A DNA stretch of 6,903 nucleotides from Oscillospiraceae bacterium (GTDB taxonomy: Bacteria > Bacillota > Clostridia > Oscillospirales > Ruminococcaceae), in contig JAEDGE010000105.1 of assembly GCA_016297675.1 (NCBI GenBank), positions 1 to 6,903 of the forward strand. Direction: 5' to 3'. Position 1 is the stretch's first letter, and the number at the start of each line of letters is the position of its first letter. Under the pieces are notes generated by a model. That model was not told the origin of the DNA, ran no database searches, and saw nothing but the letters and a program-made list of their open reading frames with translations. The position numbers and the translations under genes are program-made. Below, in pieces: positions 1 through 5,548 of this stretch.

Positions 1-385
1 TCGGAATGGTCGTTCCACCTGTGATACTCATCGTATCGGATGTTGTACTGCTGCTGTCCGATACCGTGAATTTCTGGTTGACAAGCGTATCATTGGAATA
101 CGAAGCATTCGTTGCAATAACCTTGTAATAGTATGTACCAGCTGTCAGGTCACCGAAGCTGACATAGTAATCCAGATTTGCAACATTGTAGGAAGTTGCA
201 TTCGGTGCAACGGTCTTCCCTGTAATCAGATTGCCAGAGGCAGAATAAACGCCAACAGTCAATTTTGTGATATTCGAGGACTTCGACTGTACTACACCGC
301 CAATGGAAACGACATTGCCCACCTTGATATTCGGAATGGTCGTTCCACCTGTGATACTCATCGTATCGGATGTTGTACTGCTGCT
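1..385. repeat. Identical 55-bp direct repeat between adjacent modules (1-55 and 331-385)
   Basis: Positions 1-55 and 331-385 match base for base; the first difference is G56 versus A386. Both encode the module tail and junction SSTTSDTMSITGGTTIP. Other modules encode the same protein pattern with many silent differences, so identity here points to recent duplication or gene conversion. The left copy may extend beyond the window edge. Confidence 0.85.
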
Positions 386-1993
386 ATCCGATACAGTAAA
401 CTTCTGATTGACTACCGCATAATTTGTATTGGTACCATTGGTCACTAATACCTTATAATAATATGTACCTGCTGTCAAATCGCCGAAGCTGACATAATAA
501 TCCAGATTTGCAACATTATAAGATGTTGTATTTGGATACGCAGACTGCCCAGTCACCAAATTGTTATTCTGGTCATATACACCAACGGTAATCTTCGTGA
601 TATTGGATCCGGACTGTACGGTGCCACCAATGGAAACCACATTTCCCACCTTGATATTCGGAATGGTCGTTCCGCCTGTAATGCGGATGGTGTCCGTTGT
701 AACACTGCTGCTATCAGATACGGTAAACTTCTGATTGACCACCGTATAATTGGTATGGGTGCCGTTGGTTGCAATCACCTTATAATAATAGGTTCCAGCA
801 CTTAAATCACCGAAACTAACATAAGCATCCAAATTTGCAATATTGTACGTTTTGGAATTGGGAACCACTGTTCTGCCTGTGAGCGGTGTGCCGCTTTCAT
901 TGAAAACTCCAATTGTCAACCTTGTCATATTAGAAGACTGAGAGGTTACAATGCCACCAATGGAAACCGGCTTTCCCACTGTGATATTCGGAATGGTCGT
1001 TCCACCAAGCACACTAATGGTATCAGATACGGTACTGCTGCCATTGCTGGTCACTGTGAATTTCTGGCTGACAACTGTATAATTTGTATGAGTACCGTTG
1101 CTAACCAAAACTTTATAATAATAAGTACCAACGGTCAAGTTGCCAAAGTTGACATAATAATCCAGATTCTCAATATTATATGATTTTGCATTCGGATAAG
1201 CAGAACGTCCGGTCACCAGATTGTTATTCTGGTCGTACACACCTGCTGTAATCTTGGTCATATTAGAATCGGACTGCACCGTTCCACCAATGGAAACCGC
1301 TTTGCCAACTGGAATACTGGTTGGAATCGTCGTACCATTTACAATAGAAATAGAATCTTCTGTGGCTGTCTGTAGGGATTCGCTCACAGTGAAGTTCTGA
1401 TTGACAACAATATAATTGGTATTGCTGGTATTCGTCGCAATCACTTTGTAATAATATGTACCTGCGGATAAGGTACCGAATTGCACATAGCTGTCCAGAT
1501 TCCGGATATCGTAGCTCTGCGAATACGGTCGAACTGTCTTACCAGTCAACTGGTTGCCTGCCTGATCAAATACGCCAACGGTCAGCTTTGTAATTTGTGT
1601 CGTTGCCGATGTTACCACACCTGTCAAACGCACGAACTGCCCCGCTGTAATATCCGGAATCGTAACGCCCCCAGTAATACTGATGTCATCTGCTGATGTC
1701 CCAAGTTGAGGAGCACTGTCTGATACAGTAAAGCTCTGGCTCAGAACAGTATAGTCCTGATAAGTCGCATTGCTGGCAGTGACACGATAGTAATAGGTCC
1801 CTGTTGGGAGTGACTCAAACTGCATTTCGTTGTCCAATGCATGCAGGTCATATTCCACCTGATTCGGGGAAACAGTTTTTCCTGTCATCTGTTCCCCGGA
1901 TGCGTTATAAACACCAACGGTCAGCACTGTAATTTTAGAAAAATCCGACTTTACAATACCGCTGATGGAAACGGCAGTTCCTTTTGTAATATT
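2..1993 (-). repeat. Six tandem protein-coding modules of 327-339 bp
   Basis: Module limits on the minus strand are 1993-1655, 1654-1322, 1321-989, 988-659, 658-332 and 331-2, counted from the residue after each TIP. All lengths are multiples of three (339, 333, 333, 330, 327, 330 bp), so the frame never breaks. The two N-terminal modules are the most divergent. The last four are close relatives with the shared tail FTVSDSSS..SDT..ITGGTTIP. The left edge falls exactly at the end of the sixth module, so more copies may follow outside the window. Confidence 0.9.
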
Positions 1994-2227
1994 CGGAATT
2001 GTATGATTGGAAGCAATGCTGAGAAAATCGGATGGTGCGACTTCAACAGGAAGTTCCTCTGGTACGGAAACAACAGAAGGTGTCAACGCCTCTACAGCAT
2101 CATTCTGCGAAGCCTGAGACTCTGCAACAACTGGTGCAGCCATGCACGGAGCAGCTGCGATTTCCTGTACAGAGAGAAGTGCTAAAAATACACTGACAAA
2201 TATTTTTACTTGATTGTGGTTCTTCAT
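2..2227 (-). CDS. Large secreted surface protein with tandem Ig-like modules (N-terminal part, runs off left edge)
   Basis: The reading frame is open for 742 codons and has no stop before the window edge, so the gene is partial at its C-terminus. Residues 1-30 look like a signal peptide: a short charged start (MKNHNQVK), a hydrophobic core (IFVSVFLALLSV) and an AAAPCMA cleavage region. Residues 31-78 form an acidic, Ala/Val/Pro-rich linker. Six modules follow: 79-191, 192-302, 303-413, 414-523, 524-632 and 633-742. Each carries the pattern G..VSI.G.V.S...IT.LTVGVYD..GN..TG...P....Y...NLD.YV.FG.L.AGTYYYKV.ATN, then Q.FTVSDS and GGTTIP. This reads as a beta-sandwich. Similar modules occur in Clostridia envelope proteins, sometimes with cell-wall hydrolase domains, but no catalytic domain is visible here. 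I chose ATG 2227 because AAAGGGTGG sits 6 nt upstream; the in-frame ATG at 2233 directly abuts that site. Secretion is well supported; the function is unknown. Confidence 0.88.
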   Translation of the reverse strand, partial: MKNHNQVKIFVSVFLALLSVQEIAAAPCMAAPVVAESQASQNDAVEALTPSVVSVPEELPVEVAPSDFLSIASNHTIPNITKGTAVSISGIVKSDFSKITVLTVGVYNASGEQMTGKTVSPNQVEYDLHALDNEMQFESLPTGTYYYRVTASNATYQDYTVLSQSFTVSDSAPQLGTSADDISITGGVTIPDITAGQFVRLTGVVTSATTQITKLTVGVFDQAGNQLTGKTVRPYSQSYDIRNLDSYVQFGTLSAGTYYYKVIATNTSNTNYIVVNQNFTVSESLQTATEDSISIVNGTTIPTSIPVGKAVSIGGTVQSDSNMTKITAGVYDQNNNLVTGRSAYPNAKSYNIENLDYYVNFGNLTVGTYYYKVLVSNGTHTNYTVVSQKFTVTSNGSSTVSDTISVLGGTTIPNITVGKPVSIGGIVTSQSSNMTRLTIGVFNESGTPLTGRTVVPNSKTYNIANLDAYVSFGDLSAGTYYYKVIATNGTHTNYTVVNQKFTVSDSSSVTTDTIRITGGTTIPNIKVGNVVSIGGTVQSGSNITKITVGVYDQNNNLVTGQSAYPNTTSYNVANLDYYVSFGDLTAGTYYYKVLVTNGTNTNYAVVNQKFTVSDSSSTTSDTMSITGGTTIPNIKVGNVVSIGGVVQSKSSNITKLTVGVYSASGNLITGKTVAPNATSYNVANLDYYVSFGDLTAGTYYYKVIATNASYSNDTLVNQKFTVSDSSSTTSDTMSITGGTTIP

Positions 2228-2426
2228 AATCATCCACCCTTTCAATAAAAATCAGAAAGCAAGGATTGTTGTCTCTGCAGATTCTTTTTTTCTATTGCAG
2301 ATCATGCTGCCGAATGGCAGCCATATCATTTCTGTTCCGATTTCAAAAAACAGGAATGTCCCAGCAAAGCAAGGACACTTTTCCCCCATTTCTCCATCAA
2401 ATGAAACGGATATTTTTCTGTTAGAT
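2228..2426 (-). promoter_or_regulatory. Long 5' leader (about 199 nt) of the surface-protein gene
   Basis: With the promoter at 2461-2433, transcription should start near 2426, leaving about 199 nt before ATG 2227. The leader contains a perfect 6-bp hairpin, GCTGCC / GGCAGC with a 4-nt loop (2306-2321), and a weaker stem, TGTCC / GGACA (2357-2361 with 2373-2377). The 10-mer AAAGCAAGGA (plus strand) occurs at 2256-2265 and 2366-2375. The leader ends in AAAGGGTGG, the ribosome binding site. I recognise no known riboswitch class. No convincing gene lies between 2228 and 2692. Confidence 0.5.
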
Positions 2427-2432
2427 GTCTAC

Positions 2433-2461
2433 ATTATAACACGATTTTCTTCGCCTGTCAA
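2433..2461 (-). promoter_or_regulatory. Sigma-A promoter of the surface-protein gene
   Basis: Read on the minus strand, a perfect TTGACA (2461-2456) and a perfect TATAAT (2438-2433) are separated by 17 bp. It points toward the surface-protein gene, with a predicted start near 2426. Both hexamers match the housekeeping consensus exactly, so strong basal expression is expected. Confidence 0.85.
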
Positions 2462-2628
2462 GGCGGAGAAGGCACTTTCTTGTCGACTGTCTTTGAACAA
2501 TTCTCTATAATTTCCAAAATATAGAAATCAAATGAATAAGATTCTATTTCTTTCACACCCATTTTATTCCAATTCGTCTTCTTTGCCAAAACATTTTAAT
2601 TCTCTCCATAGAAAAAAGTAAAAACCGC

Positions 2629-2657
2629 TTGACAAACCATGCACTCTGTGTTACACT
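2629..2657 (+). promoter_or_regulatory. Sigma-A promoter of the FNT channel gene
   Basis: TTGACA at 2629-2634 and TACACT at 2652-2657 are separated by 17 bp. The predicted start near 2664 leaves a short leader of about 30 nt before the FNT start codon. It is divergent from the surface-gene promoter, and the DNA between the two -35 boxes (2462-2628) is AT-rich. That stretch holds a 6-bp dyad, TCTATA / TATAGA (2504-2509 and 2520-2525), but no gene. Confidence 0.82.
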
Positions 2658-2692
2658 ACAAAACGGAACATAAAACATAGGATGTGAGAATT

Positions 2693-3370
2693 TTGAAAAA
2701 GGCAAAAAACAAATGGATTTCCTTTCTGGCAGACGGTGTCCTGTCCGGTTTGATGCTGGGCATCGGAGGAATGGTCAGTCTCTCCAGTGAAAATCGCTTC
2801 TTAGGAGCATTTCTCTTCTCGTTAGGGCTATTCTGTATTGTACAGTTCCAATATGGACTGTTCACCGGAAAGGTTGGCTACATTGTCAATCGAGACTTGC
2901 CCTATGTAGCAGAAACAGCCGTCACCTTGTTGGGAAATGCACTGGGGACATTGATAGCAGCCATTCTGCTGCGGCAGGTGCGGTTCTTTACAACGGCTGT
3001 CAGCAATATGGATGTGACAATTGCCGAACGAGTACAGACAACGGTATCGGGAAAGCTGAACGACCATCCGCTGAGCATCTTCCTGCTGGCAGTATTCTGC
3101 GGCATGCTGATGTTTACTGCTGTGGAGGGCAACCGAAAATGCCGTGCAGAGCAAAATTTTGCAGGTGCTCTGTTTGTGGTCGTGATGCCAGTAATGGTTT
3201 TTATCATCTGCGGATTCAACCACTGCATTGCAGATCTATTTTATTATTTTTTTGCAGGCTGTCCGCAGCCAGGAAAAGCCGTGATTTATTTTGCACTGGC
3301 GATTGCCGGAAATGCAGTTGGTGGCATGGTTATTCCACTGTTTAAAAAGCTATCAAACAATCCACTGTAA
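2693..3370 (+). CDS. Formate/nitrite transporter (FNT) family channel
   Basis: A small integral membrane protein with about six hydrophobic segments. In the 228-residue numbering that counts from the GTG at 2684, they are roughly residues 14-34, 38-58, 76-97, 129-148, 159-190 and 200-222. FNT hallmarks are visible: LFTGKVGY at 59-66, matching the family's LFTGN pore loop with its Thr; GNALG at 84-88; GFNHCIAD at 177-184, carrying the central pore His (His180); and GNAVGG at 209-214. FNT proteins are pentameric channels for formate and related small anions; in a fermenting anaerobe formate export is the likely role, but the substrate cannot be read from sequence. It is shorter than typical FocA (about 280 residues), with short ends. 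I prefer the TTG start at 2693 (MKKAKNKW): AGGA at 2679-2682 lies 10 nt upstream, whereas only 1 nt separates it from the GTG at 2684. It is monocistronic, with its own promoter and terminator. Confidence 0.85.
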   Translation: MKKAKNKWISFLADGVLSGLMLGIGGMVSLSSENRFLGAFLFSLGLFCIVQFQYGLFTGKVGYIVNRDLPYVAETAVTLLGNALGTLIAAILLRQVRFFTTAVSNMDVTIAERVQTTVSGKLNDHPLSIFLLAVFCGMLMFTAVEGNRKCRAEQNFAGALFVVVMPVMVFIICGFNHCIADLFYYFFAGCPQPGKAVIYFALAIAGNAVGGMVIPLFKKLSNNPL

Positions 3371-3385
3371 TCGTAACCAACCATC

Positions 3386-3424
3386 CGAAAAGCGTACTGT
3401 CCACATAAGACAGTACGCTTTTCG
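3386..3424 (+). terminator. Intrinsic terminator of the FNT gene
   Basis: A perfect 16-bp stem, 3386-3401 with 3409-3424, closes on the 7-nt loop CACATAA. The downstream arm includes CTTTT, and the matching A-run is in the upstream arm, a common Firmicutes terminator shape. It begins 15 nt after the FNT stop and separates that gene from the next operon. Confidence 0.85.
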
Positions 3425-3430
3425 CATATA

Positions 3431-3444
3431 TTTGACATGTCAAA
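3431..3444. promoter_or_regulatory. Perfect 14-bp palindrome upstream of the helical protein/AAA+ operon (candidate operator)
   Basis: TTTGACATGTCAAA is a perfect inverted repeat with no spacer. Its centre lies about 66 bp upstream of the predicted start of the promoter at 3469-3497, a position typical of an activator site or an auxiliary operator. It contains TTGACA on both strands, but neither copy has a -10 hexamer at a suitable distance. No regulator gene is in the window, so the binding protein is unknown. Confidence 0.45.
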
Positions 3445-3468
3445 CAAGAAAACTGCCCCATCTCTCTG

Positions 3469-3497
3469 TTGACAAGCCCCCTAAAATTCGCTATAAT
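3469..3497 (+). promoter_or_regulatory. Perfect-consensus sigma-A promoter of the helical protein/AAA+ operon
   Basis: TTGACA at 3469-3474 and TATAAT at 3492-3497 are separated by 17 bp. The predicted start is near 3504, giving a leader of about 40 nt before ATG 3543. There is no equally good promoter in front of the AAA+ gene, which supports co-transcription from here. Confidence 0.88.
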
Positions 3498-3542
3498 AAC
3501 AGTAGTATTTTCCCTATTCAAATAGAAAGCGAGGACTTTTTT

Positions 3543-3818
3543 ATGAATACCATCTTTACGATAGCGGAACTAAAAGAAAATTTTCATATCCTTCTGCGTC
3601 TGCTGGAACAACTACAAACCGAAAATGACTACATGCGAGATGCCTTCGAGCAGCTCTCCAAAATCCCGAACAATGCCATTCCCGGCGATATTGCAAATCA
3701 GGCAAAGGCGATTGCGATTTCTGACCTTGCCAAAAGTCGGGAGAAAACCAACCAGAAACTACTGGAAACTTATCAGAAACTGTACGACGACCTGCGTCCA
3801 CTACTGTTTCAGGAATAG
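3543..3818 (+). CDS. Small helical (coiled-coil hairpin) protein of 91 residues, unknown function
   Basis: I do not recognise this protein. It is charged, has no Cys or Trp, no signal peptide and no membrane segment, so it should be cytoplasmic. Two long amphipathic helices are likely, at about residues 8-42 (LLRLLEQLQTEN...) and 51-86, joined by the turn PNNAIPGD. This is a helical-hairpin shape. ATG 3543 is chosen because GAGGA at 3531-3535 lies 7 nt upstream and the perfect promoter lies just before it. An upstream extension of the frame to 3291 would run into the FNT gene and through its terminator, so it is rejected. The stop is 44 nt before the AAA+ gene, with no terminator between. A role as partner, adaptor or substrate of that ATPase is inference from position only. 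Confidence 0.75.
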   Translation: MNTIFTIAELKENFHILLRLLEQLQTENDYMRDAFEQLSKIPNNAIPGDIANQAKAIAISDLAKSREKTNQKLLETYQKLYDDLRPLLFQE

Positions 3819-3862
3819 TTTATATTTTTGTTTTAAAAAAATTCATCATAACGGAGGCAGCT

Positions 3863-5290
3863 ATGGCATCAGAAACGCTGCAAACAGCCATTCAATATAC
3901 CTATTCTCTCTGTCGAACCTATGAGAAAGACGGAGAACGCATTCTCGGCAATGCTCAGCCCCTTGCGGAATTTGCCGGATTTGCCTATTGTAAATATCTG
4001 CTCTATCTTGCCAATTTAGATAATCAATTGCAGGAAGCGGAAGTGACATATCTTAATCAAATGCTGGGGTATCGTATGACCCTACCGCAACTGCAAACAT
4101 TCTGTCGGCAGCATTTGTTTACCGCAGAACGGGTACAGGAAACCTTACGAAGTCTGCTGGATTTATTTTTGCGTGCAGATTTACAGGAGCAAGGAAGCAG
4201 CAGTGTATCGCTCTTCCTCTTGAATCTGCTGAACCTGATGGGACTTTCTTTTACAGCAGATACCAACCAAACCGGAGAACGGCAGGCATCAGCCATTGCT
4301 TCTATTCTTCTGCCGCTGCGAATTTACCGGAACCGAAAGCTACAGGATTGGCACAGTCTTGCAAAAGACAAGCCGGCTACTGTTCCAGCAGGCTGGAAAC
4401 CTGCTGCCCCGGCAGTACCGCAGGCTGCCGCTCAGGAAGAACCGGAACCGGAAACAGAAGTTCCAGAAATCCGTCCGCTTGCAGTCTGCATGGAAGAACT
4501 GGACAGCCTGACGGGATTGCAACAGGTCAAAGAAACCCTGAGCAGTCTCATCAATCTGGTACGCCTGCGGCAACTGCGGCAGGAACGTGGTTTGCCGCCG
4601 TTGCAGGTGTCGCTGCATATGGTCTTTTCCGGAAACCCCGGTACGGGAAAAACAACCGTTGCACGGCTGCTCTCGGAAATTTATGCCGGACTGGGTGTCC
4701 TTTCCAAAGGACATCTGGTAGAAACCGACCGTGCCGGACTGGTCAGTGGTTATGTGGGACAGACTGCCATCCGTACGAAAAAAGTCATCCAACAGGCATT
4801 GGGTGGTGTGTTGTTTATTGACGAAGCATACACCCTGACATCTGCTTCTGGCAGCAATGATTTCGGAATGGAGGCAGTCAATACCTTATTGAAAGAAATG
4901 GAAGACCATCGGGATGACTTGGTGGTGATTGTAGCCGGCTATCCGGCAGAGATGGAGCAGTTTTTAGACTCCAATCCGGGATTGCGTTCCCGATTCCGAA
5001 AGGTAATTTTTTTCGATGACTATACGCCGGAAGAACTGCTGACAATTTTTCAGCATATCTGCGAGAAAAGTGCGTTACAGCCGACCGCAGAAGCAAATTT
5101 TTATGTGCTGCAATATTTCCAGAAACGATGTGCTGAGAAATCAGAATCCTTTGCAAACGGCAGAGAGGTACGGAACTTTTTTGATACGGCTCTGACCAGA
5201 CAGGCGAACCGCCTTGCAGACTGCAAAGAAATCTCAACAGAAATGCTCACGACGCTGACGCTGGAGGATGTGAAAATTCCATCACACTGA
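3863..5290 (+). CDS. AAA+ ATPase of the CbxX/CfqX (SpoVK-like) family with helical N-terminal domain
   Basis: A 475-residue ATPase. Residues 1-165 are helical. Positions 37-70 (FAGFAYCKYLLYLANLDNQL and on to YLNQMLGY) resemble the TerB-like pattern found in front of related Clostridia AAA+ proteins, a weak match by eye. Residues 166-205 are a Pro/Ala/Glu-rich linker. The AAA+ core follows: Walker A GNPGTGKT at 257-264; a pore-loop-like segment GYVGQTA at 296-302; Walker B LFIDEA at 317-322; sensor 1 VVIVAGY at 354-360; the NPGLRSRF arginine-finger motif at 371-378; and a sensor-2-like GREVRN at 433-438. All catalytic residues are present. Family members form hexamers that remodel protein partners, such as the red-type Rubisco activase CbxX, sporulation protein SpoVK and EccA of type VII secretion. 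The start is ATG 3863, with GGAGG at 3853-3857. It probably shares a transcript with the 91-residue protein and ends at the terminator 5311-5345. The partner is unknown. Confidence 0.9.
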   Translation: MASETLQTAIQYTYSLCRTYEKDGERILGNAQPLAEFAGFAYCKYLLYLANLDNQLQEAEVTYLNQMLGYRMTLPQLQTFCRQHLFTAERVQETLRSLLDLFLRADLQEQGSSSVSLFLLNLLNLMGLSFTADTNQTGERQASAIASILLPLRIYRNRKLQDWHSLAKDKPATVPAGWKPAAPAVPQAAAQEEPEPETEVPEIRPLAVCMEELDSLTGLQQVKETLSSLINLVRLRQLRQERGLPPLQVSLHMVFSGNPGTGKTTVARLLSEIYAGLGVLSKGHLVETDRAGLVSGYVGQTAIRTKKVIQQALGGVLFIDEAYTLTSASGSNDFGMEAVNTLLKEMEDHRDDLVVIVAGYPAEMEQFLDSNPGLRSRFRKVIFFDDYTPEELLTIFQHICEKSALQPTAEANFYVLQYFQKRCAEKSESFANGREVRNFFDTALTRQANRLADCKEISTEMLTTLTLEDVKIPSH

Positions 5291-5310
5291 CATCTCTCCT
5301 CTCTCAACAA

Positions 5311-5345
5311 AAACAGCCCCTTTTTCAGGGGCTGTTTGCTTTTTG
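5311..5345. terminator. Bidirectional intrinsic terminator between convergent AAA+ and NYN genes
   Basis: AAACAGCCCC (5311-5320) pairs perfectly with GGGGCTGTTT (5328-5337) around a 7-nt loop. On the plus strand the stem is followed by GCTTTTT; on the minus strand it is followed by a T-rich run (TTTTTGTTG). It starts 20 nt after the AAA+ stop and lies about 200 nt beyond the NYN stop, so it can end both transcripts. Confidence 0.88.
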
Positions 5346-5403
5346 GAATGTTTTTCTGTTCTATACTAAGCTCTTTTGCAAAATCTTCAACTTTACAATG
5401 TCT

Positions 5404-5548
5404 GAAAATTTTATTGCCAAACGGTGGCTATGCCACCAAGAGCCACCGTTCATACTGCCTTCACAAAGCCATCGGCTTTGCAGCCGCCTTTGGCGGCATT
5501 GCAAACAATGTATTGTTTGCAATAGAGAGCAGTATATCAGAAATTTTT
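5404..5548. repeat. Imperfect direct repeats flanking the multi-hairpin element
   Basis: On the plus strand GAAAATTTT (5404-5412, preceded by TCT) and GAAATTTTT (5540-5548, preceded by TCA) bracket the hairpin cluster and differ at one of nine positions. They could be target-site duplications of an inserted element. Because the motif is AT-rich and nearly self-complementary, it could equally form an outer stem, TGAAAATTT with AAATTTTTCA (one bulge). Confidence 0.35.
5420..5536 (-). ncRNA. Compact multi-hairpin element at the 3' end of the NYN gene (structured 3' UTR, ncRNA or dispersed repeat)
   Basis: Five perfect stems pack into about 117 bp. The closing stem ATACTGC (5452-5458) / GCAGTAT (5529-5535) encloses three hairpins: ATTGCAAACAA with its complement (5498-5508 / 5513-5523, 4-nt loop), GCCGCC/GGCGGC (5483-5488 / 5492-5497, 3-nt loop) and CAAAGCC/GGCTTTG (5464-5470 / 5474-5480, 3-nt loop). 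Outside it lies AACGGTGGCT / AGCCACCGTT (5420-5429 / 5441-5450). Bases flanking the stems (5451/5536, 5459/5528, 5463/5481) are A-C mismatches on the plus strand but G-U wobbles on the minus strand, favouring a minus-strand RNA continuous with the NYN mRNA. I cannot assign it to a known RNA class. A palindromic repeat present in many genome copies is the main alternative. The structure is well supported; its role is not. Confidence 0.6.

Noticed and set aside
1..1993. Regularly spaced repeats resembling a CRISPR array or satellite
   Set aside because: The period is about 330 bp, the spacing is always a multiple of three, and the frame encodes one continuous modular protein.
2228..2426. Possible cyclic-di-GMP or other known riboswitch in the leader
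   Set aside because: The conserved core sequences of the c-di-GMP-I class are not present and no other class is recognisable; only isolated hairpins are seen.
2214..2510. Plus-strand frame of 98 codons antisense to the surface-gene leader
   Set aside because: It has no ribosome binding site, overlaps the start of the surface gene and its promoter on the other strand, and has no protein-like pattern.
2480..2511. Second plus-strand promoter (TTGTCG and TATAAT)
   Set aside because: The spacer is 20 bp and the -35 is poor; the promoter at 2629-2657 is better and closer to the FNT gene.
3291..3542. N-terminal extension of the 91-residue protein to 175 residues
   Set aside because: The extension overlaps the FNT gene, crosses its terminator and the promoter, and lacks a ribosome binding site, whereas ATG 3543 has one.
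3543..5290. Type VII secretion locus (WXG100 substrate plus EccA)
   Set aside because: The small protein lacks the WXG motif and no EssC/EccC-type or membrane component is in the window; only the general AAA+ family and helical shape agree.
5451..5536. Cloverleaf-like fold taken as a tRNA
   Set aside because: There is no T-loop GTTCRA motif, no D-loop, no plausible anticodon arm and no CCA-type acceptor; the arm lengths do not fit.
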